From the NCBI GenBank assembly GCA_037576215.1, contig JBANDB010000019.1, positions 1,433,501-1,497,500 on the forward strand: a DNA stretch of 64,000 nt, read 5' to 3'. Below the pieces are notes generated by a model, which was given only the letters and a program-made list of their open reading frames with translations, was not told the origin of the DNA and did not search any database. The DNA comes from Armillaria gallica. Its lineage: Eukaryota > Basidiomycota > Agaricomycetes > Agaricales > Physalacriaceae. Both the position numbers and the translations under genes were made by a program. This document shows, one piece after another, positions 45,601 through 55,944 of this stretch. Each line of letters starts with the position of its first letter. The first letter of the stretch is position 1.

Positions 45601-47473
45601 ACCTTCAAGGAGGCATGCATAGCTATGGGTTTGCTGGAAAATGATAATGAATGGAGGCAATGCTTAGAGGAGGCTGCAATTATGCAGTCAGGAGCACAGT
45701 TGTGATCATTATTTGTGACCCTCCTTCTCTTCTGCCAGCCAGCAAAGCCAGATGAGCTGTGGGAGGAGTTCAAGGAGAACATTTGTGATGATCTGGCACA
45801 TAAGCTCTGCCAAAGTGATGTTCCAAATCCAACAGATGCTCAGCTTTATGATTTTGGTCTTCATCTTATCAATAAACTCCTTCAATCTCATGGTCGTTGT
45901 CTCTCTGAGTGGACCGAGATGCCAGCCTCTACCATGGACTGGGCTGCTTATGAGGATAATCCTCTTCTGGCTGCACAGCTGGCCTATGATATCCCATCTC
46001 TGCAGCAATTAGTTGCTAACAACCTTCAAACATTCAATGAAGAGCAAATGACTGCTTACAATATTGTGGTTGACTCTGCTATGAATGAACGAGGGAAATT
46101 GGTATTTCTGCATAGTGCTGGAGGTGGTGGAAAGACTTTTGTATGCAATACTATTGCAGCTGCTGTTTGTGCCCAAGGACAGATTGTATTGACCTGTGCC
46201 TTCTCCAGTATATCAGCAATTCTCTTAGTTGGAGGGTGTACAAGCCACAGCACCTTCAAAATTCCAATTCCCTCACATGATGATACAACATGCAACATTC
46301 GCAGAGGGACTCATCTGGCTGAACTTCTTTGTCAAACTTCTCTCATCATTTGGAATGAGGTTCCTATGCAGAACCAGCACGATATTGAGACTGTTGATCA
46401 TACTCTTCATGATATCTGCAATAAGGATGCTCCTTTTGGTGGAAAAACAGTTCTTTTTGGTGGTATGTGTATTTACTTTGAGCCACTATAGATCATTGTT
46501 TCTGACTGTTTATTTTAGAAGACTTTCATCAGACATTGCCAGTTGTTTCGTGAGAATCATGGGAGCAGATTGTTGCAGCTTCATTTCGCCGTTCACCTTT
46601 ATGGCCTCACATTAAAGTCATTCATTTGAAGAAAAACATGCGCCTGGATCAGACTCCTGAAAATGTAGAGTTTGCATGTTGGCTGCTTACAGTTTGTGCA
46701 GGCGAAGGACTCACTGAAGATCGAATCATCTCTCTTCCTGCTTCCATGTGCCTTGCAGACTCTTCACTTTCTGGGCTCATCAGATACATTTATCCAAATA
46801 TTACAGCTGGCAATTTTCAAGATCGCTTCTTTTTAGAGAGAACAATTCTCTCTGGACGCAATGATGATGTTAATGAAGTCAATCAGCAGGCTCTGGAGAT
46901 GTTCCCAGGACAGGAGACAGTATATTGGAGTACTGACAAGATGATAGAGGATGAATTGGATGAAGCTGCTACTCTCTATCCAGTTGAATTTCTTCAAAAT
47001 TTCAATGCCTCCGGTTTACCACGTGCAAAGCTGGCTCTCAAGATTGGATGCCCTCTCATGCTCCTCCGCAATCTGGATCCAGCAAATGGTCTATGCAATG
47101 GGACACAAATGATTCTCACATGCTTTCATCCTCATATATTGGAATGTCGTCTTCTCAGTGGCAACAATGCAGGCAAGACTGTCTTCATCCCACATATCAC
47201 AATCAATGCTGATACAGCTGAGCTCCCTATCGCATTTTCACGTCGCCAATTTCCAGTCAGGCTGGCTTTTGCAATGACAATCAATAAGTCTCAAGGCCAG
47301 TCAGTTACCTATGTTGGATTGGATTTGTGTAGTCCAGTTTTTCACATGGACAACTCTATGTAGCACTTAGCCGTTGCACTTCTGGACAACGGATTCGAGT
47401 TCTCTTTCCAGATACAGAAAAGTATACAGACACTTTGAATATTGTATATCCTGAGGCTCTATTACCTTCATAA
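42673..47473 (+). pseudogene. Helitron Rep-helicase
   Basis: One frame with a 56-nt intron (46463-46518) gives the RepHel architecture. A Pro/His-rich N-terminus includes a poly-Pro run (about 43085-43200). A CxxC pair at WICEYCGAPHW may be zinc-binding. The Helitron-like N domain is followed by the Rep HUH motif HGLPHMH (44656-44676) and the KYIHKYIYKGHDR block, where the catalytic Tyr lies (45.07 kb). The PIF1 helicase has Walker A AGGGGKTF (46.12 kb), LIIWNEVPM at Walker B (Asn where Asp is usual), and late motifs TINKSQGQSV and [11 protein letters not shown]. Breaks: TAG near 42.73 kb; TGA at 44062, 45187, 45481, 45703 and about 46546; a one-base loss in a T run near 47342. Two TGA sites replace conserved Trp (GWN-stop-YIPL, ESC-stop-RIFSF), others Arg. 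Confidence 0.85.
46463..46518 (+). other. Spliceosomal intron in the Helitron helicase
   Basis: GTATGT opens and TATTTTAG closes a 56-nt segment with TGTTTCTGACTG as a likely branch site. Removing it restores the conserved helicase motif (VLFGEDFHQTLPVV) and explains the frame change between the two long open frames. Confidence 0.75.
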
Positions 47474-47525
47474 TACATATTTCTTTCTAAACTAATAACT
47501 GACACTCCTAAGTAATAAGCCGGGT

Positions 47526-47630
47526 TTGGGGCGGGCCCCAACAAGCTGAAGTCCTGTGTCATAGTCAGGTTTCTGGGACCCGAGGTACGAGGGTCTGGCA
47601 ATTGTGACCAAGACACGGGGCATAGGCTTG
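47526..47630 (+). other. Helitron H1 3'-terminal hairpin region
   Basis: TTGGGGCGGGCCCCAA (47526-47541) is followed directly by CAAGC (47542-47546), which pairs with the terminal GCTTG (47626-47630). Inner stems GTGTC/GACAC and GACCC/GGGTC are kept. Several former C-G pairs are T-G wobbles in this copy. Confidence 0.7.
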
Positions 47631-49837
47631 TCTATATATTAATACAGGTGGACCACAGCCACAATTTGCTTATGTAAAATTAGTGGACTTTGAAATTTCC
47701 GGCCATTGCCATCCCCTGGCATAATCTGGCTGAGTTTCAATTATGTTGCACTGCCATTGCTGCTGCCTTTTGCCTCTCTACAGTGCCATGCATGGCAACG
47801 AGTGTTGCTGCCTCTGCATACAATGTTCCATCCCCACATGGCAAATGATTGGGACATGTCCAGCACCCAGTATTCACTTGACAAGATGCTGTAGCCTCCA
47901 AAGCATGTATCAAACAATGAGCATTGAGCAGCAAGTGAACAACAAGCATCAAATGAAAAATAGCAGGTAGGATTAGGGGCCAGGAGGCTGTTCAAGGACA
48001 GGTAATGCATATACATGTACTGACTATGCTATGATTTGCTTATTATGAGGCTTTGGCAAGGCTCAAGCCTTTTCCCAGCAAGTAGAAATTGTAAGAAGAC
48101 CATTCATGTAAGAATACATGCTATGCTCAGCTTTTCTCTGTTCATGTAGAGCAATAAGGTGGTGATATTATCTGTAAAAATAGTGTATGATTTTGACTGT
48201 GAACCATGAAGTGAAGCTCATAGTAAATCATAACATGTAAAAAGCCCTTTTGAGAGGTTGTATCAGCTTAATTTGGGACCTTTTTGCAGCCAGCTGGCAC
48301 TGGAGACACTAATATGGTAATTTACATCATATTTTGGTGAGTGAAGCTATAACAATTTGGTCATAAAGCATAATGCATAACACCCCATGAAGCTATGATT
48401 GAAATTGTACAGCATGTGCTATGCCATGCTATGCTGTAAGATGTAAGTAAAGCAAGAAATACAAGAGATACAGAATAGCTCACCTCAGCTTTTCTCTGTC
48501 CATGTAGAGCAACAAGCCAAGGTGACAAGTACAAATTACAAGATATATATACTGTATAATTTTGACCATTAATTCATACAAGGCATAACACGACTCTGTG
48601 AAGTGAAGCTCCCAGTAATTTATAACACATAACAAGCCCTTTTGAAAAGTGATATCAGCTCAATTTGGAAACGTTTGCAGCCAACTGGCACCAGAGACAC
48701 TATATATGGCAATTTTGCATCATAATATTTTTGGTGAATGTACTATGACAATTTGGTCATAAAGCATAACATGTGTCACCCCATGAAGCTATGGTTGAAA
48801 TCATATAGTACTACTCTGAAGTCCAAGGAAGCAAGGGAATGTAAGTACTGACTAAAACATGAAAATGAACTAACAGTTATAATATCCAACAAGTGAATTG
48901 TTGCAATAACAAGCCAGAAGATGGGATAACAGCATGTGAGGTGACTATGCTCCAAAGGGATTGGACTTCAACAATTCAGCTATCATATGCTTACCCAGTT
49001 ATCGTGTCATAAATGGCCCTTGCCATCCCATAGTGCAGGCCAGGTGAGTTTCAATGTTGCTGCCTCCATCAAGCCTCTACCCTCTTCACAACACATCATT
49101 GGCATGACTGGCTCCTAACTGAGCTTCAACTTAGACTACTTATTTATGCTATAGCAACAAAGTGAGTACTGTATTATTTCGACCATATCTTCACATAATG
49201 CGTAATGGGGGTCCATTATGTGAAAATTAGCAAACTTTATAACACATAACAGGCCTATTTGGTGCCTTTAATTACTCAATATAGCAGCAAATTTCCAGTC
49301 CAGCATACACTGGACTGCCTATTAAGATAGATGTCATCATAATGAAGATGTGACTGGGTGAAGATGTACATAACATGTAACACCCCATGAAGATACAGTC
49401 AAAATACTACAGTATCAAGCAATGAGCAATGAACATTGAATGTTGATAGATGTAAGTCTTATAGAATTTATCAGACCCCAAATGATGACCATGTCAGATA
49501 TCTGAGTCAGGAATATAAGAACCAGAATACATATCTCTTCCTCTCTCCTGCCAGTAGTGACAGCTATTAACAATGATCACCCAAATCATGGGAGTACCTA
49601 CTAATCTAATATATGGCTTACAGAAGTAACAGAACAAAGTTTTATAGTACTCATAAAAACCATTCTGCTCCATTGCAGTGGCTCCAGAGAAATAACAGAG
49701 ATTCAACAACATATTATAGTAATAAGCTGGGTTTGGGGCGGGCCCTAACAAGCTGAAGCCCTGTGTCGCAGTCAGGTTGCCGAGACCTGAGGTACAAGGG
49801 TCTGGCAATTGTGACGAAGAGACAGGGCATAGGCTTG
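47631..49837 (+). mobile_element. Non-autonomous Helitron (copy H2), head to tail with H1
   Basis: It starts TCTATATATTAATACAGG immediately after the last base of H1 and ends AGGCTTG at 49837, followed by T. It shares about 115 bp at the 5' end and about 120 bp at the 3' end with H1, but has no coding sequence. The body is an inverted-orientation match of H3 (21728-23917). Inside, about 48130-48440 and 48495-48815 are diverged direct copies (AAGCCCTTTTGA, CAGCCA-CTGGCAC, CAATTTGGTCATAAAGCATAA in order). Confidence 0.85.
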
Positions 49838-50412
49838 TCAAGACGATCCTATATGAAGGCTTACTAAAATACTGAGGTGTTTCAGCCACGAAGTTCACAA
49901 GATTTGAGTCTGATTTGTGAGGCAACTTAGAAAGCCTACTGTCAGGGGCACAACAGGATACACAGCTGGGCTTGAGAGCCAAAAGTCGTCAGCAACATGG
50001 AAAACTACTCACCATAAGATACAGGATTTATTTGGATTTATTTACCTCAAATCTGGCCAGAGATCAGCACTTTAAGGAACACAAAATACTCAAAATGGAC
50101 AGCTTACAGTATCACAGCGTGTTGCATTGGTTCCGCAAGAAATGAATGGAGCATTGTGGAGAGAAACATGGGTTAGACCTTATGTTGAAAACCCTGCTTG
50201 TCGCAGCAAACGTAGCATTTGAGGGGCACTATCCTCCAGGAAGATAAGAACATGGAAAGGGTGATTTAAGATGAGTGTTCACCTGGGCAGCTGAAGTTCG
50301 AAGTATAACTGTTAGAATAATATTACCACATGAATGTCTGTAGGACGATAGTGCATACCTTTAAGACTACAACATCTGTGTCTCGGGGATCTACAAACTG
50401 AAATATCCATGA
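49838..50412. other. No recognised gene
   Basis: Right flank of the Helitron pair; short frames only, none with recognised motifs. Confidence 0.35.
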
Positions 50413-50730
50413 ATGGAAGTGATGGCAGCAATGCATGAGGTGAGCCTGACAGCAGAAAGAGAATTCAAACAGGGAACACTGGAGCAATGGGCACCGACAA
50501 CGTTCCATGGTTTTGAGGCAATGGAAAGCATGAACAGATACTTCAAAAGAGTTAGAGAAGGTGATGGGGAAGAGGTGCTGACTATCGCGAGTGATATAGA
50601 CCCCAAGGGCATGCTCCAGTGACTCGTATGACCGGACCTAGCACACACCGAAGAAAATGTCATCCGCTACTTCAGAGGCAAGGTAGATGAAGAGGGAAAG
50701 AGATGGTGAGCTCATGGATTGTCCAGACAT
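50413..50730 (+). pseudogene. Fragment of an uncharacterised basidiomycete gene family
   Basis: The frame reads TLEQWAPTTFHGFEAMESMN, then RYFKRVREGDGEEVLTIASD and IDPKGMLQ, stop. After a stop or short junction it continues DLAHTEENVIRYFRGKVDEE. I know this arrangement (a WxGxEA-like box, an IDP-G box, and HT-ENVV-Y) only as a widespread hypothetical family in mushroom genomes. No biochemical function is assigned. The C-terminal part after VDEEGK is not recognisable, so it is probably a relic. Confidence 0.4.
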
Positions 50731-51284
50731 CACATGACCTAACATGACGTATACGCAGCTATATTCCAGTGAAGCCGATACTGAGAGTGATAGTTCTTCT
50801 TGACTAAGGGTATAATCAGGTGAGTTCAGAAACAGGTATACCGCTTCAAGTGCTAACATTTCCCCGCATGATCCTGCTCAAACTTTGACAATATACAATT
50901 GTATCCATTAAAAACACGAAAAGGCTGCACTCAGAGCAACAGCAACTTTAGGGAGAATCGAAGGCAATAGTGAAGGACCAGGACAACGCGTATTCAAGTG
51001 TAGGATATTGTACATGGATGAACTTAAGAGATGGGAGAGTCGAGGAAGAAGAGAAGGGCAGCAGAAGTCAATGAAGATGGACAAGACGAAATGATGTGAT
51101 AGTTAGAAACAATGAAGAGAGTGCATTGGCAAAGACTATAAAAGGTAAAATAAAAGAGGAAAGAGATTCCCAGGAAAATGATGAATGTTGCCAAAAATAG
51201 CTCAGGTAGAAATTGGTGGCAAACACCGTGTTGGACGATCAAAAATGGGGTCTCAAGATGGATATAATGACCGAATTTCCTATA
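50731..51284. other. No recognised feature
   Basis: A-rich plus strand; the minus-strand frames (50638-50859, 51024-51242) have no known motif. Confidence 0.35.
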
Positions 51285-51586
51285 TTCATAGGACTTGGAA
51301 AAATCCTGAGATTAGGAAAGGAGACAACATCGTCATATTTTATGCAGGCCACAGCTCAAGCTATGCTTGCTCGAATCATCACTCCATTGGAGGAAATTCA
51401 ATCGTCTCAGGTGTATGTGACTTGGCAGCCAGATATCCGGAAAAAACCGAACACTTTGAAGGCATCAACATCTTCTGTCCCACCGAGGCTGTCTGCCCCA
51501 TTGATTGTAATACCCATGACAGCAAAGGACACATAATCCCCAACATTAGGAGGAGGAGGAAATTTTATTCTGGTCACTGTCCCTAA
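51285..51586 (+). pseudogene. Caspase-like (peptidase C14) fragment
   Basis: The frame reads NPEIRKGDNIVIFYAGHSSS, then IEG-like linker residues, then EAVCPIDCNTHDSKGHIIPN. It corresponds to the middle of the C14 fold: the AGH(G) His strand, here AGHSS with Ser for Gly, and the E-x-x-CP-x-D box. Neither the first strand nor DCCHSG is present. The first-strand part of a caspase gene on the same strand ends at 40.17 kb, on the other side of the Helitron pair, so both may come from one gene; that is inference. Confidence 0.6.
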
Positions 51587-51759
51587 GAAGGAAACTAACC
51601 AGAGTCTGTACTACACATGCACTACCTACCTAACACACTATGCTATGGGACCGAACGATCACTGGGCCTCACTGATACAGTCATGTCCCCGCAAGGTATG
51701 GCCTCTCAGCACTAGCATCAATGTCATGAGCAAAAAACTATCTACTAAAAGAAAAACCT

Positions 51760-53120
51760 TTACAAAGTTACTCTCGGGTGTATATAAATGGGTAATTCTT
51801 CCACCTGTTTCAGGACATCATACACATACTGAGCCACTCTTGGCAGCAAGTCCGGGTACGTCAGCCACGTGTGTAGGAGCTCCTTTGGAGACAACGCTCT
51901 ACCATGAAGAGCAGGGTACAATTTCCTTACGTCTGCCAAGAAATCCACACGCATATCACAGAGTGTGGGATGAGGACAGGTAAACAGGACATGGCACTTG
52001 TCCTCGATATCATTGCGACACCAATGGCAGATACAGAATGGCCTGGGGATCATCATTGTTGTGCCTTCCACCCTCAGCTATCTACCACGTTCCACCGCTA
52101 GTGCATGGTTCGACGTCAGCAACCTTGTGCGCACTATACGATGCACTGATATCCGGAGGAGTAAGTAAGAATGGAAAATGAGAGGGTCAGCTGTCATCCC
52201 TCCTGATCTGACCCTTTCTATATGCCCCCAGATCAATTCAAGATGACTAGATGTATTGATCTTCTCTGTGATTGAATCGCTGGCAAGCAGAGGGAGGTTC
52301 TTCAAGAGCTGTTGAACACCATGTGAGCTTGTGAGGGCATCCAAACCCATGTCGGCAGGTGCAAATCCCAGATCACAAAGTACAATAGCGAGATCTCCCA
52401 ACCAGCAGTGACCACCCTGTCGCCACAGGTCCACATTTGCCCCGAGACACCAACGAGTGAATCTGTGATCCTCCATCATGACGAGGCAAGCCAGGAATTT
52501 GAGGGCAAAAGCAACTCTACAAAATTGGATGGGAAGGATACCCGTCTCGGTAAACAGCGGGGTACGCATCAAATGCTTTTGCACATGAAGAAGGCAATGT
52601 AAAAACTTGACCTGCACATCACCTAAAAGTGTCGTGTTCAATTTGGACACCCCCAATGCAACCTCGGCGCCATGTGTGAGGTGTGGATCCACCCTGCTCT
52701 TGTACAGGATCAGCCCTTCACATGGGGGAAGGTCCCCCAAGTAGTTTAACAGCATGAAGGAGACATTTGTGACTTTCAAGGCGACTTTTGCCTCATGCTC
52801 AAAATGATCAGAGAAGATGTCAGCCTGGCAGGAGGTAACATGCACTCCAAGATATTTGTGCTGATTTGTCCATTCCAGGATCTGGCCATGGAGAATGAAC
52901 TGTGGTAGGGGCTCTGGTAGCTTCCCAAAACCCATAACCTTATACAGTACGGTGAGTTAGTGATTAAAGAAGCATCATCCGAAGTGAATCTTCATCTTCT
53001 CAATATTCACTGACAAGCCCTTGTGCGAGGTCCACTCTGCAAAAGTGTTGAGGTGAACTTGGAGTCCATGCAGCCTGGAGAAGATTGCGCCATCATCAGC
53101 ATGCTCAATGTTCATCACGG
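51760..53120 (-). pseudogene. LINE reverse transcriptase, C-terminal part and zinc knuckle
   Basis: After the insertion the frame resumes at MNIEHADDGAIFS, the RT active-site box (usually YADD or FADD, here HADD), followed by LNTFAEWTSHKGLSVNIEKM. TGA near 52975 and a TAA interrupt a short segment; the frame then runs KVMGFGKLPEPLPQ and TNQHKYLGVHVTS through the thumb to TAG near 52078. Past that stop the reading continues into CHWCRNDIEDKCHVLFTC (51.98 kb), the CxxC-H-C knuckle found at the end of LINE RT proteins, and ends at 51760. Confidence 0.75.
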
Positions 53121-53544
53121 TGAAGAGACTCTGTGTGCGCAGGCTAGAAATGCAACAGTGTCGAAGACACTGATCACACCCACACCCAACACTACACACA
53201 CAAACCCTCAAGTTCTTGGGGGGATATTATGCGATAGAAGCAGATTGAAGCAAAACAACTAAACTCTCAGAATATACAATACACGTGTATAGCAATAGCG
53301 CGCGTCATGTATCTAGATCTCTCTAAGTCCAAAGGCTTTTATAACAAGAGGGGCAACCAATGTCGCCGGGCCTCAAGGCAAGGTGTACTACAATACACGA
53401 TACGTCGCCACACACCCACAAAACCCTCAATAAGTCGCGCGCGTCACACACAGGTAACCACAACAACCTAAACACACTCTAAACACGACTCAAAGCTTGC
53501 GCTCTAAGCAGAAACCCTTCACAAAACGTCCACTCAAGCCACAG

Positions 53545-53865
53545 GATTTGAACCTACGCACTCAAGCTTCCAAAACCAATCATAGACCCACAGGGTTTGA
53601 ACCTATGCCAATCCAGAGACACAATAACCAACTAAACCCCGTCCGACAAGCCAAAGGGTTTGAACCTCTGCCACTTGCGGAAATGAGAACCCTCAAGCGC
53701 GCACTAATCAGACCACAGGGTTTGAACCTGTGCCGCCTGTAGCGCCGCACGTTAGAAGAAGGCCTCTGTACGAACACTAATCAGACCAAAGGGTTTGAAC
53801 CTCTGCCACTTGCGGAATGGTATACCCAACTAAGCGTGTGCTAATCAGACCAAAGGGTTTGAACC
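53545..53865 (-). repeat. Six-copy array of GGTTCAAACC (Pol III B-box-like) motifs
   Basis: On the minus strand GGTTCAAACC (first copy GGTTCAAATC) lies at plus positions 53545, 53594, 53657, 53719, 53792 and 53856, spaced 49-73 bp apart. Most copies sit in a shared frame, GGCAGAGGTTCAAACCCTTTG followed by GTCTGATTAG. The motif fits the tRNA B-box consensus GGTTCRANNCC. No tRNA cloverleaf or A box was found beside them. Confidence 0.6.
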
Positions 53866-53874
53866 TCTGCTGCC

Positions 53875-54923
53875 TGTAACACCACGCGTCACAAGAAACC
53901 CTCAAAACTCAAGAGCGCATCCACAATGACACAATATCTCTTATTCTCAGGGTAGAGCGCAGTCAACCAATCACTCAAACCATACACGAGTCCCTGCTAG
54001 GCAAGTCCCCTGCTAAGCAAGTCCCCCGCTAAGCTTTCTACGCCTCGCGCGCAACTCAATTCACTCGGTATGATATCAATTCTAGGTTTATTCTCTCGCT
54101 CGAAGTTACAAACTAATCCTGCTGCTAGGGCGTCAAGCTGGAGGCTTGCGCGCGACTACAACGGGGGTCTGAAACTTCTACACTATTACTATACTACGGT
54201 ATTTATACTATGCGCTCTACATATTAATACAACCTTAAATAGTAACTCTTGGCTGGCGGAACTTCCTTTCCTGGGTCCCGTGCATGTTGCCATAATCACG
54301 CCATTGCTTGGCGCTTACTCAGAGCTCTGGCTCGGGGCTAGATCCTGGTCTCTCAGCTGCGCGACATCGGTTAGCCGCGCTATACACGCATACTGACGTC
54401 GCCTAGTATCTCCTCAGAGTTGTGGCCTAGAGTGCAACTCGTCTTTATGGTAATAATATCTTCTAGTGATTTCCATGGTCTTCTAGGACCATTGGCTTTC
54501 AGTCTAGGCCTTGTGCACATCGGCCGAAGTCAGAGACATCGGTCTTACTTCAATTCTACATGTTCTGAGGTCTAGAGCGCTAGCTCCCGGCATGGCAGTG
54601 CCTTGTGCGTCATAGATCAAGGTTGCGCGAAGTATCAATTATCTCCTGAGCTTCACTGGTTCTATTCTTAGCACGCGTCTTCTGTGCATTGTCAGCATAT
54701 TCAGTGTCAAGTGCTGGGGCTTTAGACTTAGCATGACCCTTCTGGTATCACTCTACAGTTAAGCCATGCGCTCCACCGAACATCACTCAAGGTATTGCAT
54801 TGCCTGCACTTAGGACATCGCGCTCTAAGGTATATCTCATTTCCTCGGTATCTAGCTTTTATAAAATGTATGTATTAATACATTTCGTGAAATTACACGT
54901 GTGAACGCTTTTCAAGCGTGTCA
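53875..54923 (+). repeat. Direct repeat of about 1 kb, first copy
   Basis: It runs from TGTAACACCACGCGTCAC to AAGCGTGTCA. Collinear blocks shared with the next copy include CAATATCTCTTATTCTCAGG, ACTCAAACCATACAC and GATATCAATTCTAGGTTTAT. Similarity falls in the middle. Several differences are CpG transitions. Confidence 0.75.
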
Positions 54924-54924
54924 C

Positions 54925-55944
54925 CGTAGCACCATGCATCACAAGAAACCCTCAAAACTCAAGAGTGTGTCCGCAATGACACAATATCTCTTATTCTCAG
55001 GGTAGAGCGCAGTCAACCAATCACTCAAACCATACACAAGTCCCCCGCTAAGCTTTCTATGCCTCGCACGCAACTCAATTCACTCAGTATGATATCAATT
55101 CTAGGTTTATTCTCTCGCTCGAAGTTACAAACTAATCCTGCTGCTAGGGCATCAAGCTGGAGGCTTGCGTGTGACTACAACGGGGGTCCGAAACTTGTAC
55201 ACTACAAGTACACTGCACTATTTATCTATTTTACATCCTACAAATTTGTACCACCAATTATAGTATTATTTAAGCTGCGGGGTACTTTCACCTGCATCCT
55301 GCACATGTTGCAATTATCATGCCATAGCTTGGCGCTGACTCAGGAGTCTGGCCTGGGGCCAGGTCCTGTCTCTGAGTGTCGCGGCATCGGTTACCAAGGC
55401 TATGACATGCGGGTTGACATCAGTTGCCATATCCCCGGAGTTATAGCCTACCCCGCAACTTCTTATTTCGCTTCCTAGTATTCTCACAGGGAATTCCATT
55501 GTAGTGAGAGCAACGTGCTTCTTGTCTAGGCCTCACGCATTTGGGCTGAAGCCCAGAACTTCGGATTTACTTGAGTTCTGACATCTCAAGGTCTAGAACT
55601 CTAAGCTCCGGGCCTGCCATGCCTTGCGCGTCATAGATCACTGCTACGTGAAGTCTTAATTACCCCGCAACCGTGTCCCGTGCTATTCTTAGCACACGTA
55701 TGCTTTGCCTTGTCAGAGCACTCAGTGTCAAGCACTGGGACTTCATACCTAGTACGGCCTTTCTAGTACCATTCTCAGGTTAAGCCATGCGCTCCACCCA
55801 GCTTTACTCTGGTAATATCATTACTGGCATTATAAACACTGCGCTCTGTTGCTTTCATCATTGCCTTCGTGTCTGGGCATTATTGCCTGTACTCATTTGT
55901 ACAATTCGCAAATTTACATGCGTGAATGCTTTTCAAGCGTGTCA
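54925..55944 (+). repeat. Direct repeat of about 1 kb, second copy
   Basis: It starts CGTAGCACCATGCATCAC and ends AAGCGTGTCA at the insertion boundary. The order of blocks is the same as in the first copy. The frame at 55059-55478 is fortuitous; it lies in repeat DNA and has no recognised motif. Confidence 0.75.

Larger units (their letters stand above)
41707..47630 (+). mobile_element. Autonomous-type Helitron (copy H1)
   Basis: The 5' end TCTATATATTAATACAGG follows an A (41706). The 3' end ...GGGGCATAGGCTTG stops at 47630. The next base starts a second Helitron with the same 5' sequence, which fixes both termini. Length 5,924 bp. The interior carries a Rep-helicase gene. Helitrons replicate by a rolling-circle mechanism using a HUH nuclease fused to a PIF1-type helicase. 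Confidence 0.9.
53121..55944 (-). mobile_element. TG...CA-bounded non-coding insertion inside the LINE reverse transcriptase
   Basis: Plus-strand ends are TGAAGAGACTCTG and AAGCGTGTCA, flanked by a 4-bp duplication ACGG (53117-53120 and 55945-55948). Removing it joins NGHPV to MNIEHADD of the RT. The ends and duplication suggest an LTR, perhaps a solo LTR of an unknown element. Inside are a hairpin CAGTGTCGAAGACACTG (53156-53172), a six-copy B-box-like array, and two direct copies of about 1 kb. The end at 55944 recurs inverted at 63816. No coding capacity. Confidence 0.65.

Noticed and set aside
47737..48016. Short cysteine-rich frames in H2 and H3 as small secreted proteins
   Set aside because: They lie in non-coding Helitron DNA, occur in several frames, and are not kept open consistently between the copies.
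53545..53865. CRISPR-like array
   Set aside because: Spacing is irregular, the spacers are related to each other, the repeats are short, and the organism is eukaryotic.
53532..53890. Cluster of real tRNA genes
   Set aside because: Only B-box/T-arm-like GGTTCAAACC motifs recur; no acceptor stem, anticodon arm or A box could be paired around them.
53875..55944. The two 1-kb direct repeats as an LTR pair of a small retrotransposon
   Set aside because: They are adjacent with one base between them, have no internal region, and only the outer boundaries of the whole 2.8-kb block show a target duplication.
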